A DNA stretch of 64,000 bases, taken from positions 25,185,133-25,249,132 of the forward strand of contig NC_092346.1 of assembly GCF_963676685.1 (NCBI RefSeq), written 5' to 3'. The stretch is from Mytilus edulis. Taxonomy: Eukaryota; Mollusca; Bivalvia; Mytilida; Mytilidae. The notes under the pieces were generated by a model that had not been told where the DNA came from, ran no database searches, and saw nothing but the letters and a program-made list of their open reading frames with translations. Positions within the stretch are counted from its first letter, which is position 1. Each line of letters begins with the position of its first letter. Below are positions 50,725 to 63,150 of this stretch, piece by piece. The translations under genes were made by a program, and so were the position numbers.

Positions 50725-50980
50725 AGCACTTTGCATTTATCGGGGTGGAACCGTAACAGCCATTTCTCACTCCATCTGAACAACTTGTCTATGTCTTGTT
50801 GAACTATGTCTATATCATTTGGGGTTTGTATATCTCTATATAATTTTGTATCGTCTGCGAACATATATACATAAGGGTAAATCGTTTATAAAAACAAACA
50901 GTATTGGTCCGAGAACTGACCCTTGTGATATGCCACTAGTTACATTATGCCACTAGTTACATTATGCCACTGTGAGTAAT
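50725..50980 (-). pseudogene. LINE reverse transcriptase core fragment (FADD box)
   Basis: On the - strand it reads SGISQGSVLGPILF, then MFADDTKLYRDIQTPNDIDI and WLLRFHPDKCKVL. The polymerase box is intact here, but frames are broken just upstream and the coding sense stops at about 50728. Confidence 0.75.
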
Positions 50981-50994
50981 TGCCATTAACTTGT

Positions 50995-51090
50995 AGGTAC
51001 AAAGGTAAACGGACAGAAAGTCACAGGACATAAAGTCACAAATTTGGTAGGACAAAAAGTCACAGGACAAAAAGTCACAAATAATCTGTT
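50995..51090. repeat. Short tandem repeat GGACAAAAAGTCACA
   Basis: Four variants of GGACANAAAGTCACA(AAT) occur in 80 bp. Confidence 0.75.
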
Positions 51091-51106
51091 GACAATTGTT
51101 TGAATA

Positions 51107-51860
51107 TCTATAATACTAAAATTACGAGGTCCAATTTGTCAGCCGTCATCACGTAAAAACGACGAATCAAGGAATTCAACTTTATATATAACTAATATAG
51201 TACTAAGGTGTAGATTAAAAATTACACCACTCCAGGCCCTTTTGTTTTCCACGTAATTAATATTGCCAATAATTAAGAAGTTCCGGGTCGAGTCCGATAC
51301 CGATACCTATAGTATATTCACCTGTTACCTATTACCTTATCTGTACGTTCCGCATCTGACAGGCGCACCAACAAATGGTGTATTCAGGATTAATATGCTA
51401 TATACACGGGTCATAATCACAGGGTTGACACTACTAAATTGTCGAATTGTTACCTATTGTAGTATTTTAATCAGTAAGACTTTCTAAGATAACAATACGA
51501 ATACTAAAAATCTGGACTAAAAATAAGGCGTATAGGTACAGTTTTCAATTTGTTAGCGGGCATGACGTAAAACAGCGAATCAAAGAATTCAACTTTATTT
51601 ATAACTAATATAGGACAATGCTGTTGATTGAAAAATACTCCATTCCAGGACCTTTTGTTTTCCAAATAATTAATATTACCAATAATTGATAAGTTACAGT
51701 TCGACGGGTTCAAACAGAAAGATTTGAAAGCAGAGAAAACGGTGTATCTTATAATCGGCATGACTTGATCAGATGACAATACTAATACTAAAATAATGCT
51801 TGCGCATAGTTATATACTTTAATTCAGGCACGGACCCGCGATATCACGGGTGTGTTCTAG
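51107..51860 (+). mobile_element. Non-autonomous Helitron, 754 bp
   Basis: It starts TCTATAATACTAAAATTACG after an A and ends with a hairpin ACCCGCG-AT-ATCACGGGT followed by GTGTTCTAG before a T. TC start, CTRR end, 3' hairpin and insertion between A and T are the Helitron hallmarks. The interior is two diverged tandem halves (AAAAACGACGAATCAAGGAA near 51155; AACAGCGAATCAAAGAA near 51570). No Rep/helicase is seen. Confidence 0.7.
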
Positions 51861-53200
51861 TATAAGAGAAATATCTTGAAATATTTACTTTTTAATACAT
51901 ATATTCATATTCAAGTTTAGGAAATGTGTCATTATACTTGAAAACTGAAAATTCATTTAATTTTAATCATGCAAAAGAGATTTCTTGGCACCATGAAGCC
52001 ATTTAACATCAATTCTCTGTAATAATAGACCAAATATGAAAAATTTTGGCCAGATTATTTTTTTTTCGATTACTTTTTTTTAAGTTAAAATGGTCCAAAC
52101 TAACAGTCAAATTAAAAAAAAAATCAATAAAAAAAATCTGTATAGTCTGGTTGCCATGGAAACAACATGACATCATATGTATATATTAGTATAGCAAGAA
52201 GAAATGGCTAACATCGTATTTTATGGTAAAAATTTGATAAAGCATAACATTTTTTTGTTATTTTCATGGGTATAAGAGAAGAATTCAATCATTTAAACTG
52301 CTAACTGACCAATTTTTCGAATAAAAAGTTTTTTGGTTCAAAACACAAAACACAAAAATTGGCATGATTTTTCCCGATTTTTATCATTTTTTACATCTGA
52401 TTTTACCGAAAACGCAGAAATCCTTACATAATTACATAAAACGGACTATAAAATAACAGTGATCCCATGAGGTCCAGATACTTATATGGTCCGGAACACT
52501 CACATAAGTTTGTTGACATCACGGATATATACTGCACACGCAGTTTATAAGATGTAAAAAAAGGAATATATACAAACGAACGATACTTGTTTCGTGATAA
52601 AATGCAAGTGTTGATACACCATGTGCCTTGAAAGTACTTAATTTGAGCCTTTATTTTATAGTTTTTTTAACGTAAACACATAACGTTTATAGCTATAAGA
52701 AATGTGTATAATCCCTCGATAAAAAAGGACACACTCGAAAAAGCCCGGACTGCTCTCGAAAAAACCCGGACATGAAAAACTGAATTTTAGTCTCAAAATG
52801 TCGTTTTAAATGCAATAACAATAGGTTTTGTAAAGTGTCTGTATATCTAAGGATATATAGATTCCATGTACGCATTTCGATGACATTTGCATTGGTATGT
52901 GACTGTAAGAAAATGGCTTTATTCGGTATTTTGGAATAAAATCATTTTGAGGCAAAATTAAACTTTTTAAACGAAAAGCAGAATGATACTATCTTAATAT
53001 CTAAAATACTGACATATCATGTATAACCTTGTTTATCAAACTCAAGCTTCTATATCACGTCTTGTTAGAAAAGAAGTCTGTTTGTTTACATTTTGATCAT
53101 ATTCACTCGGGAAAAAAGTGGTCACACTCGAAAAAGACCGTTCAAATCACTCGAAAATCCACGATCCTAGCCGGACACTATACCTACCGTGAATAACGTG
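51861..53200. other. No gene seen
   Basis: AT-rich. Two related blocks with ACACTCGAAAAAG and CCCGGAC/GACCG lie near 52728 and 53124, about 400 bp apart. No coding evidence. Confidence 0.45.
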
Positions 53201-53257
53201 AGAGAAAAAAAGTTCATTCATTTAGTTTTTGTGTTTGAATTTGAAACATCTTTTTTT

Positions 53258-53350
53258 CGCTACATTGAAGAGCTGTTGGTGACCTTCTACTGTTGTTTTT
53301 TCTATGGTCGGGTTGTTGTCTCTTTGGCACATTCCCCATTTCCATTATCA
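53258..53350. repeat. Inverse copy of the 757-905 repeat
   Basis: ACATTGAAGAGCTGTTGGTG through CTATGGTCGGGTTGTTGTCT to ATTCCCCATTTCC is the inverse of the block at 757-860. Confidence 0.6.
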
Positions 53351-54252
53351 ATTTTATTAAATAAATAGGAATATATGATATGATCACATAAAACCAACAG
53401 TCCTGGATTTGAACAATTTTTGAACACTTTACAAAATATGCAGAAACAATACTTAAAAGTAAAGGTAGTATATCATACAAGTACAGTAATGTTGAATTAT
53501 TGGAATTTTGTCATGTTGTACAAACGGAAATAATTACATGTAATTAGTAGATTTTACAAATGTTCTGTAACATATTTGTGAATAATTATGATAATTGTTA
53601 ACTTTATTTGTCTGCAAAATGTTTTGAAAAGTACAATGTCTAATGTTTTATGTAATATGAATTATGAATATGCTATAGTATACAAATGAACATTTAACTT
53701 TTATAAATTTTGGTATTTGAACGATGTTCTATGCGTGTACTTAAGATGACGATTTATTAACATTGTTACGTATAATTGAAATATACCTAACACTGACTGG
53801 TAATCGTATCTGTTTCCTTTTTTTCCTTTACACGCAAAGGGCAATATCTACAATTACAAATGCAAACAATACATGTATATGTCAGCTCAATGCTACTTTA
53901 TGCATTTTGAATCTTTATATATAACTAGAAAATAAAACTCATATGAACTGAAAACATAATAGGACTTCTGATTTTTAGCATGATCATTGCATGAATACTT
54001 ATTGTATACCAAGAGACCCATACAATGGCCGCAACAATAGAGTTTGAGTAAGATTCGAATTTAAGTCTCATTTAGATTAATTAAGATTTCGAGTTGAAAT
54101 TCAAGCTATTTTATATGTCTTTTTGAGTTCGTAATTAAATTTTCTATCGCGGAACAAGGGCTTTTGCTCGTCTTCCGATAAGAGGGCTCCGGGATATGCG
54201 TACTAAATTAACAATGTTGCAGTATACAAAACGCAACATATGAGTTGAAATA

Positions 54253-54395
54253 AAGTTAGATGTGGTGTGATTGCCAATGAGACAACTATCCACCAGAGTT
54301 TAAATGCAGTGGGTGTAAGAAATCATAAATAGGCAACGGTACAGCCTTCAACACTCCGTATAGTCAGCTACAAAAGGCCAACATGCACTATGTGA
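54253..54395 (-). mobile_element. SINE-like repeat copy
   Basis: Inverse of the ATTGGCAATCACACCACATC tail type, followed by the GTACAGCCTTCAACACTCCG and CTACAAAAGGCC blocks. Confidence 0.55.
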
Positions 54396-55879
54396 AAACA
54401 AATCTATTTTTTAACAGATTTCAATATATCGTTTGTTGAAAGTGCTTTGGATGGGTATCACCAAAGTTAAAGTTCAAATTAAAGTTCGAGTGGTTGTTCA
54501 GATGTATTTGGTATGAAAAAGAAGAACGGTAAATACATTGTACCTATAAAATACTTTAAAATGTCATTGAACATATAATTAGTAAATTTATTTTCATGTT
54601 CTGTTACACATTTGTGAATAATTATTATAATTATTAACTTTCTTTGTCTGCAAAATTTGTTGAAAAAGTACAATGTCTTATGTTTATATAAATTATGAAT
54701 AGGTTGTAGTATAAAAAAAAAATGAACATTTACCTTTCAGAAATTTAAATATTTGAAAGGTTTTCTATGAGTGGCCTGAAAATGACGACTTATTAACCTT
54801 GTCAAGTATAATTTTTAGTGTTGACTTCACTTTAGCTTTCAGATACCTAACACTGACTGGTCAATCGTGTCTGTGTCTCTTTTTTCTTACAAGCAAAGAA
54901 CAATATCTACAATTCCAAAAACAGTACATGTATATAGCAGCTCATGCATTTAGTTCTTTAAATATAGGTAAAAAATAAATCTCATATAAACTGAAAAAAA
55001 AAATAGGACTTTTGATTTTTAACACGTTATTGCATGAATACAGGATGGTCAAATCACGTTGAAACCTTCGATATGAATAAACGGCACTCGATAAGGCGAA
55101 TATGGTTTTATAGCCATACCTGTTATACTTAATCAGTTATATTCATTTATTTGTCGTAATCATTCATTATTTGAGAAAAAAAGTTCGTTCATAATTTGTA
55201 TTTGAATTTAACATCTTTTTGTTCCCAAATCAAAATCTTGTATAGATTTGCGTTACACTACAACCACGACTTACACCCGTTAGTGTTGTACAAGAGGTTT
55301 GAAAGGTTTAAAAAATATATGGACTAGGTATAACTTGACGTTTCATTTCGTTTATATATGTCATTGTTTTTACATCAAGATAGTCTTTTTCAAGAATTTC
55401 ATATACCTCCTGCCGCCAATAACAATACTTCAATAAATAGGAAAATATGATATGATCAAATTAACCAACGGTCCGGGATCTGAATAATTCTTGAACGATT
55501 TCAAACATCTGCAGAAACAATACTTCAAAGTAAAGGAGGAACATCATTCAAGTACATTGTACCTATAAAATACTTTAAAATGTCATTGAATTATTGGAAT
55601 TTTGTCACGTTGTTTCCTACCACTGGAAATAATTACATGTAATTAGTAGAATTTTTAAATGTTCTGTAACAGATTTGTGAATAATTATGATAATTATTAA
55701 CTTTCTTTGACTGGAAAATTTGTTGAAAAAGTGCAATGTCTCATGTTTATATGAATTATGGATATGCTATAGTATGAACATTTAACTTTCATAAATGGTG
55801 GTATTTGAATGGTTTTCTATGCATGTACTCAAGATGACGATTTATTAACCTTGTCAAGTATAAATGTGAGTGTTGACTT

Positions 55880-56065
55880 CACTTGAGTAAACAAACCAAA
55901 ATCAACTCACCAAAACCAAGATGGCGGCCTCCATTCGGCGTCCTTACTACCTGTTCCTGACCCACGACAGAAATTATTCAAACGCTCATCAATCGCCTTC
56001 GGGCACCGAGCCGACCGTGCGAGGGCTGTATAGCCAGTCAAGGTCGTTAAAACTTCCATATATAT
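55880..56065. repeat. Second copy of the 1140-1330 segment (inverse)
   Basis: It contains CCAAAACCAAGATGGCGGCC, CTGTTCCTGACCC and GCACCGAGCCGACCGTGCGA in inverse order to the copy near the window start. Confidence 0.65.
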
Positions 56066-56639
56066 TGATCTTTAATATACCAGACGTTGACTGGTGACCG
56101 TGTCGGTGTCGTTTATTTCCTTACACGCAAAGAACAATATATTTTGATTCTTTAGATATAGGTAGAAAATAAAACTCATGAACTGAAAAAATTATAGGAC
56201 TTCTGATATTAAGCACGATCATTGCATGAATACATGATGGTCAAATCACGTAGAAATCTATAATGAATACAAATAAACGGCACTCGCTGAGGCGAATATC
56301 GTTTTATAGCCATACCTGTTATATGTGTTAGTTATTGAAAATTTAGATTAATAGAAACATTTTGCATTATACCTAATCAGTTCTATACATTTATATGTGG
56401 TAATCATAAATAATTTGAGAGAGAAAAAAAATCGTTCCTTATTATTTTTTTGATTTGAAACGTCTTTTTGTTCTTAAATTAAAATCTTGTATAAATAGGG
56501 ACGAAAGATACCAGAGGAATAGTCAAACTCATATGACGCCATACTTAACTTATATAAATTAGACAAAATTAGAAGAAAAAAAACCCCTTCAAGTCTCACA
56601 AAAGCCATAGGTTCCTGACTTTTTCAGCCATAGGTTTTT

Positions 56640-56870
56640 ATAAGATATGACAAGATGTGGTATGGGTACCAATGAGAAATTTTTCTATCAATGTCACAAT
56701 CTGTGAAAGAAAACCATTATGGTCAATGTGCGATCTTCAACACGGAGCCTGTGCTCATATCGAACAGAAAGGTATTAAGGTCTCCAAAAAATACTAGTGT
56801 GAAACCATTCAAACATAAAACCCAACGGTCTAATCTATAAAAATAAATGAGAAACGAGAAATTTGTATGA
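56640..56870 (-). mobile_element. SINE-like repeat copy
   Basis: It contains GATGTGGTATGGGTACCAAT and AAAACCATTATGGTCAATGT, matching the inverse copy at 150-330. Confidence 0.6.
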
Positions 56871-57519
56871 ACCACATTTACAAACTTTTCATAAGCATAC
56901 CGTTCAACAGGTTTTGTCATAATGATATGCAGCTAAGTCTACTAGTTCACAGGTCTATATACTCGCAGACAAGTCATCAGGTATATTCAGGGTAGGCCTG
57001 TCAACAAGAGTGATCTAAGGCTTACGTGTACCTGTACAGGTCCGGAAATTTGAAGAGGTCAAGTTCTATCTAATGAATAGTCTTCGAAATTCCATTCTTT
57101 AAATAATCATCGACTGAACCAAAACGTCAAGTTGTTTTTGATGTGCAAAAACACCGGAAACAAATGTATTTATTGTCTTTTCGTTTTTATTTTGTAGAAG
57201 GATTTAATATATTATATATGTGCATACGTTGAGTACTCATGGAGAGATATTGATAAGTTGTTGGTTACTGAAACGTGCATTAGGAAATATTACATGCATG
57301 TTCAGGAGTATGGAGAGAAAGTGGCAAAAAAACTCAAATTTTCTGGTAGTATGTAAGACAGATCATGGTATATTATATCTCTGAATCGAAATAATTGCAA
57401 CATTATAAAAAATTTGTATTTTCACTTTTTTGAACAACCATGAATTAGAATCCTTCATATGGAAAGAAAAGTATACAAATTGAACTTACGGAGAGCAAAT
57501 GTGTGTTTTATTACTACGT

Positions 57520-57735
57520 TGGTGCAAAGTTTGTCCAACGTCGGTATAATCATTTCATCATTGAGCCAATGTTGGGCCAATGTATTATGGAAACCTTATG
57601 AAATTGTGCTAATGTGAAGCCATCACGTTGGGCCAACATAGGGCCACTTTGCACTTATAGGTTGGACCAACGTTGAAATACAACGACAGATCAGTTCATG
57701 TTGATAGGCTTGACCAATGTTGTGCCCACGTACCA
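57520..57735. repeat. Cluster of TTGGGCCAACGTTGG-like palindromic motifs
   Basis: Variants of GTTGGNCCAACGT recur at least six times in both orientations within 215 bp (for example GTTGGGCCAACAT near 57628 and GTTGGACCAACGTTG near 57661). Confidence 0.65.
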
Positions 57736-57944
57736 ATGTTGTCTGAATATTAATCGATTGTTAATCAATGTATATATATTGTTTGGTTTGCACCTTTTTG
57801 TATACTAACTTATATCCCCCGTCCGGCATTAACAACAAATAAGAACTGATAGATTTTTAAGGGTTAATAGGCTTTTTGTTCAAATGGTACTGAAGAGGTT
57901 TACACAGAAATGACTGCTGTAACCATTTTTGATTATTTTACTGA

Positions 57945-58785
57945 TTATGTCTGTTTTGTGTACGCATCGACCTACCGGGTAGGACTATTTACCGGCTTTG
58001 TTATAACACGAGCAGCACAACAGGTGCTACATGTGGAGGAAGATCTGCCGACCTTTCCGAAGCACCTGAAATGACCCAATTGGGTTCGTAATGATCTTGT
58101 ACCCTTATTTGTGACATTTTGTTCACACCCCATTGTCAACATAATGGAATTTGATGCGACTGAATCATAAATATACCAGAATAAAAAACGTAATTCGTAT
58201 TAAAGCATACGAAAACTCGACCTGAAAAACGTTGATAATGACCTAATTAACCTTGGTAATGACCGGAATAGATAAAAGCATGACCGGACAAATATAGACT
58301 GCTCACTGTGTTTTGGTCATTGTACGGATATGGGTAAACTGTTAAATGTCATTATGTTATAGTTCTATTATAAATTAGAAAATACATTGAACGACAAAAT
58401 CAATTTAATCGAGTAGTGGTATTAACCATTTTTTATTCTTAGATATTCTACAGAAATTCTGGACAATTTTAAACCCCGATCTATTTCTGAAATTAATTCT
58501 AACATACTTTTGATTTTTTTAACCCTGTATACTAACATTTCCCATGTGAAATTATAGTATTGTTTTGTGTAAACATTGAACGACAAAATGGCTTACTATG
58601 TGACGTATAAATTTTCTGACGTCAGACACGCGAAGTAATGAATGTGTTTACTTTGATAGATGCTTGCGTGCTCTTTTGTAAAATTGTTTGTTTTAAGATT
58701 GTTGTAACACAGTGATTATATTTTGACTATTTTATTTATTATGTCTGTTTTGTTCACGCATAGTTGTATATACAACGGAATTTGA
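57945..58785 (+). pseudogene. Penelope-like 3' remnants and tail
   Basis: GTGCTACATGTGGAGGAAGA matches the GTGCCACATGTGGAGCAGGA block of the 62.9 kb copy. From 58330 the conserved tail seen at 47640-48000 follows (CCGATCTATTTCT; TGACGTATAAATTTTCTGAC). Confidence 0.6.
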
Positions 58786-58790
58786 TGATA

Positions 58791-59330
58791 GTTATCCAAA
58801 GTACCAGGATTATAATTTAGTACGCCAGACGCGCGTTTCGTCTACATAAGACTCATCAGTGACGCTCATATCAAAATGTTTATAAAGCCAAACAAGTACA
58901 AAGTTGAAGAGCATTGAGGACCCAAAATTCCAAAAAGTGGAACCAAATACGGCTAAGGTAATCCATGCCTGTGATAAGAAAATCCTTAGTTTTTCGAAAA
59001 ATCCAAAGTTTTCTTAACAGGAAATTTATAAAAATGACCACATTATTGATATTCATGTCAACACCGGAGTGTTGACTACTTAGATGGTGATACCCTCGGG
59101 GACGAAACGTCCACCAGCAGTGGCATCAACCCAATGGTGTAAATAGTTATCAAAAGTACCAGGATTATAATTTAGTACGAGAGACGCGTTTCGCCTACAA
59201 GTACAAAGTTGAAGAGCATTGAGGACCCAAAATTTCAAAAAGTGGTGCCAAATATGGCTAAGTAATCTATGCCTGGTATAAAAATCCTTAGTTTTTCGAA
59301 AAAAAAAAGTTTTGTTAAGATGAAACTGTT
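58791..59330 (+). repeat. LINE 5'UTR-like monomers, one full and one partial
   Basis: The unit begins GTTATC..AAGTACCAGG at 58791 and again at 59146 (period 355). It contains TTTAGTACGCCAGACGCGCG, TAAGACTCATCAGTGACGCT and ACCCTCGGGGACGAAACGTC. The same landmarks lie just upstream of LINE ORF1 at 41890-42200. Confidence 0.7.
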
Positions 59331-60000
59331 GTAAAAGTGAAAGGTTTAGTGCTATAAAATAAGGTTCAATCCATCATTTTCTACATTTGAAAATGCCTGT
59401 ACCAAGTCAGGAATACGACAGTTGTCGTCCACTCGTTTGAAGTGTTTTATCCGTTTATTTTGCCATTTGATTAGGGACTTTCCGTTTTGAATTTTCCGCG
59501 GAGTTCAGTTTTGTTTTTGTGATTTTACCTTTTACCATGATGTGTATCCGATCTAATACAAACATTCTACTTTTAAGTTTTGTTTCTGCGATTTTATAAA
59601 GAGATCAACAACTATGCAAATCCTGGACCGTTGATTTATGTGATACATTGTAACATCATATATTCCTATTTATTTAAGTATTGATACAGAAAAAAGACAA
59701 AATATCCTTTAACTTTACGCCCTACTATAAAGATGATGTTCTTTCAATAAATAATACCAAACTTGGTGACTATGTTGAACTATGTATTTGGTTTTGATGT
59801 TATATTTGTTATTCTCATAGGCTTTTGTCTAATGCTTAGTCCGTTTCTGTGTTTGTGTGTTACATTTTAATGTTGTGTCGTTTTTCTCCTCTTATATTTA
59901 ATGCGTTTCCGTCAGTTTTAATTTGTTACCCCGATTTTGTTTTTTGTCCATGGATTTATGAGTTTTGAATAGCGGTATACTACTGTTGCCTTTATTGAAC
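59331..60000 (+). repeat. Penelope-associated tail and upstream block
   Basis: 59331-59540 repeats the ATTTGAAAATGCCTGTACCA tail of 48120-48340. 59780-60000 is the inverse of 49475-49690. Confidence 0.6.
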
Positions 60001-60715
60001 GAATCTATCCCATCGAACTATTCATTAAGGATACTACAGATACAGTAAAATCTGCCTCATGTCTTGCCTTACATCTAGAAATTGACAATGATAATCGGTT
60101 AAAAGCACAACTCTACGACAAAAGAGATGTTTTCAGCTTCTCAATTGTGAACTTTCCATTTCTATGTATCAACATTCCAGCATCTCCGGCATACGGAGTA
60201 CATATCTCCCAGTTGATACGATATTCCCTGGCTTGCATATCCTATCATGATTTCCTTGATCAAGGATGCTCACAAGGGAGTTTTTAACCCCAGGGTTCCA
60301 AATGTTGAAGTTGCAATCATCCCTTCGTAAATTTTATGGACGCCATCACGAGTTGGTAAATCCGTTATGGAATAACCGTTTCACAGATGATATCGGATAT
60401 GGTCCTTGTGTCGTTACATAATCCCCTTCCCTTTTAACGAATGTGACCTACCAAATTAGACTAATCACCGGATGTGTAATAACAAAAACAACACTACGGG
60501 TAGTTGGATCTGCTTACTCTTCTGGAGCTCATGATTTCATCCCCTTTTTGGTGGGGTTCGTGTTGCTTAGTCTTTAGTTTTCTATTTTGTGTCTTCTGTA
60601 CTATTATTGTCTGTTTATCTATTTTATTTTTAGCCATGGCGTTGTCAGTTTATTTTCTATCTATGAGTTTGACTGACCCATTTGGTATCTTTCGCCCCCC
60701 CCCCTTTTTTTAATA
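60001..60715 (+). pseudogene. Penelope-like RT C-terminus, broken, with 3' tail
   Basis: Readable stretches include LHLEIDNDNRLKAQLYDKRD and FSIVNFPFLCINIPASPAYG. A stop lies near 60287 and small indels follow. The GTGGGGTTCGTGTTG tail and a C-run at 60697-60706 end the copy. Confidence 0.7.
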
Positions 60716-61149
60716 CATAGATGATTTTGTTAGAACAAAAAATGCAATGTGGAAAAGTAAATATTGTAGGTTTGATAAGTTATCTAAAAGAAAAAGTATT
60801 CATTGATTTTTTTTTTTTTAAATTTATAAGTAAAGCATTGCAAAGAATTCACTCCAATGGGAACCCCTGATTTTACATACAAGTACATTTTTAAGAAATA
60901 CCCAAATCATCCCATTATAAACTGCCTATTTTGGACAAAATTTAAAAGATGAAAATAATATATTATGCATACACAAAATCTAAAAAAAAATCTGAATATT
61001 GTTTGATAAAAATCAGACAATGTGAAAAAACTATAAACACTAAAGCTGAAAATTATCAAAATACTAGTGATTTCAATATGTTTACTTTGTAGATATTGTA
61101 GGTAAAACAAGCAGTTGAAACCTAGACGTACATTTGTTTTTGAATAAAA

Positions 61150-61265
61150 GAGGAAAAAACGGTTATTCCATAACGGTCAACCAACTCGTGATGGCGTCCG
61201 TAAAATTTACGAAGGGATGATTTCATCTTCACCATTTAGAACTCTTGGTTTAATAGCTCACGATA
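61150..61265 (-). pseudogene. Short inverse Penelope-like RT fragment
   Basis: Inverse of the CGTAAATTTTACGGACGCCA and CACGAGTTGGTTGACCG region of the 62.7 kb copy. Confidence 0.6.
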
Positions 61266-61304
61266 TCTTACAGAATGTAGTGTACTAAAAACTATTAAAA
61301 CCTA

Positions 61305-61800
61305 TCAATAGTTATCAAAGGTACCAGGATTATAATTTAATACGCCAGACTCGCGCGTTTCATCTACATAAGACTCATCACTAACGCTATAAGAAAATCC
61401 TTAGTTATTCGAAAAAATCAAAGTTTTGTAACAGACAATTTATAAAGATGACCATAGTTTACACTAGTAATGTTGGGGCCTTTTATAGCTTGTTGTTCGG
61501 TGTGAGCCAAGGCTACGTGCTGAAGGCCGTACATTGAACTATAATGGTTTACTCTTATAAATTGTTATTTGGATGGAGAGTTGTCTCATTGGCACTCATA
61601 CCAAATCTTCCTATATCTATATCTATTGATTTTCATGTCAACACTGAAGTGCTGACTACTGGTCTGGTTATACCCTCGGGGACGAAACGTCCACCAGCAG
61701 TGGCATCGACCCAGTGATGTTAATAGTTATCAAAGGATTCTAAACGCCAGACGTGCGTTTCGTCTACATATATCTCATCACTGACGATCAGATCAAAATA
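61305..61800 (+). repeat. LINE 5'UTR-like monomers interrupted by a SINE-like repeat
   Basis: A monomer starts at 61315 (CAAAGGTACCAGGATTATAA), is interrupted at about 61460-61625, resumes with TTTTCATGTCAACACTGAAG and ends with GGGGACGAAACGTCCACCAG. The next monomer starts near 61723. Confidence 0.65.
61465..61625 (+). mobile_element. SINE-like repeat nested in a monomer
   Basis: GGGGCCTTTTATAGCTTGTT, TGTGAGCCAAGGCTACGTG and TGGAGAGTTGTCTCATTGGC give the best-preserved copy of this family here. Confidence 0.7.
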
Positions 61801-62544
61801 GTTATAAAGTTTTTAAAGCATGGACAGAAATGCAAAATAAACTTAAACCAAAAAACGAAGAATAATGTTTAACAGATTCACTTTGGAATAATGGAAATAT
61901 TAAAATAGATAGCATATCTGTGTTCTATAAAGACTGGGACTGGGATGATAACAGTAGTTTGTTGATGAATGATCTGGTAGATAATGAGAGTAAATTCCTC
62001 TAAGTTCAGTATTTTTGTGATTTTACTTTTTAATGTCTTTTGAGCAATGCAAATATATTGATGAAATTAAATCTAACCTTCTAGTTTATAATTGAGTTAT
62101 ATCAGAAATAAAATCATATCAAATTCTCTAAACATAATATCTCTATAGAAAATCTTTATAAAGTTCATTGACCAATTCTACCAAACAATATTAGAACATT
62201 TTTTTTTGTCAAATAAAGGGTCAACAGATATGTATAATGTTTTCTTAAAAAAAAATAGTACAAGGCTTAGTTGTGAAGATAAATGGTCTCTAAGATTAAA
62301 CAAAATTCTATATTTACAGAACAAAACTCTGTGAAAATAAGGTAAATTTTACAGGACTTAAAAACTACACCAAAGAAACTCTTGCATTAGAAAAGAATAT
62401 ATATTTTTAAAAGAAACCCTTTTCATATGGCCATTATCTGCTGGGACCCCTGGCTTCCAATTTTGAGTATACAAAAAATCGGTACATTATGTACCGGACT
62501 TATTTTTATGTACATTTCTTTCCTTATCCACATCACCACCTATG

Positions 62545-63150
62545 TTATGATTTGATAACAATTGTGAACTTTCCATTTCTAAGTAGCAACATTCCAGCAG
62601 CACCTGTATTCGGGGTATATATCTCCCAATTGATACGATATTCCCATGCTTGCATTTCCTATCATGATTTTCTTGATAGAGGTTTGCTACTCACAAGGAA
62701 GCTATTAAACCAAGAGTTCCAAATGGTGAAGTTGAAATCATCCCTTCGTAAATTTTACGGACGCCATCACGAGTTGGTTGACCGTTATGGAATAACCGTT
62801 TCACAAATGATATCGGATATGTTCCTTACGTCGTAACTACAATCCACTTCCCTTTCATGAATATGACCTACCGAATTAGACTATTAACCGGATTTGTAAT
62901 CACATGAGCAACACGACGGGTGCCACATGTGGAGCAGGATCTGCTTACCCTTCCGGAGCACCTGAGATCACCCCTAGTTTTTGGTGGGGGTCGTGTTGTT
63001 TATTCTTTAGTTTTCTATGTTGTGTCATGTGTGCTATTGTTTTTCTGTTTGTCTTTTTCATTTTTAGCCATGGTGTTGTCAGTTTGTTTTAGATTTATGA
63101 GTTTGACTGTCCCTTTGGTATCTTTCGTCCCTCTTTTGATACTGTTATAT
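62545..63150 (+). pseudogene. Penelope-like RT C-terminus and 3' region (best-preserved local copy)
   Basis: The reading frame through 62836 includes IVNFPFLSSNIPAAPVFG, VYISQLIRYSHACISYHDFL, LLLTRKLLNQEF and KSSLRKFYGRHHELVDRYGI. It is followed by the uninterrupted GAGATCACCCCTAGTTTTTG junction and the GTGGGGGTCGTGTTG tail. There is no catalytic core, so it is 5'-truncated. The hydrophobic frame 62920-63192 is tail sequence, not a protein. Confidence 0.7.

Larger units (their letters stand above)
53200..56480. repeat. Diverged tandem triplication of a roughly 1-kb non-coding unit
   Basis: The same order of blocks appears three times: TTTGTGAATAATTATGATAA (about 53574, 54612, 55674), ACTGACTGGT..TCGT near 53790 and 54853 with a variant near 56085, and GAGAAAAAAAGTTC near 53200 and 55174 (a variant near 56420). 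Copy three has a foreign segment (55880-56065) inserted. No gene. Confidence 0.7.
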
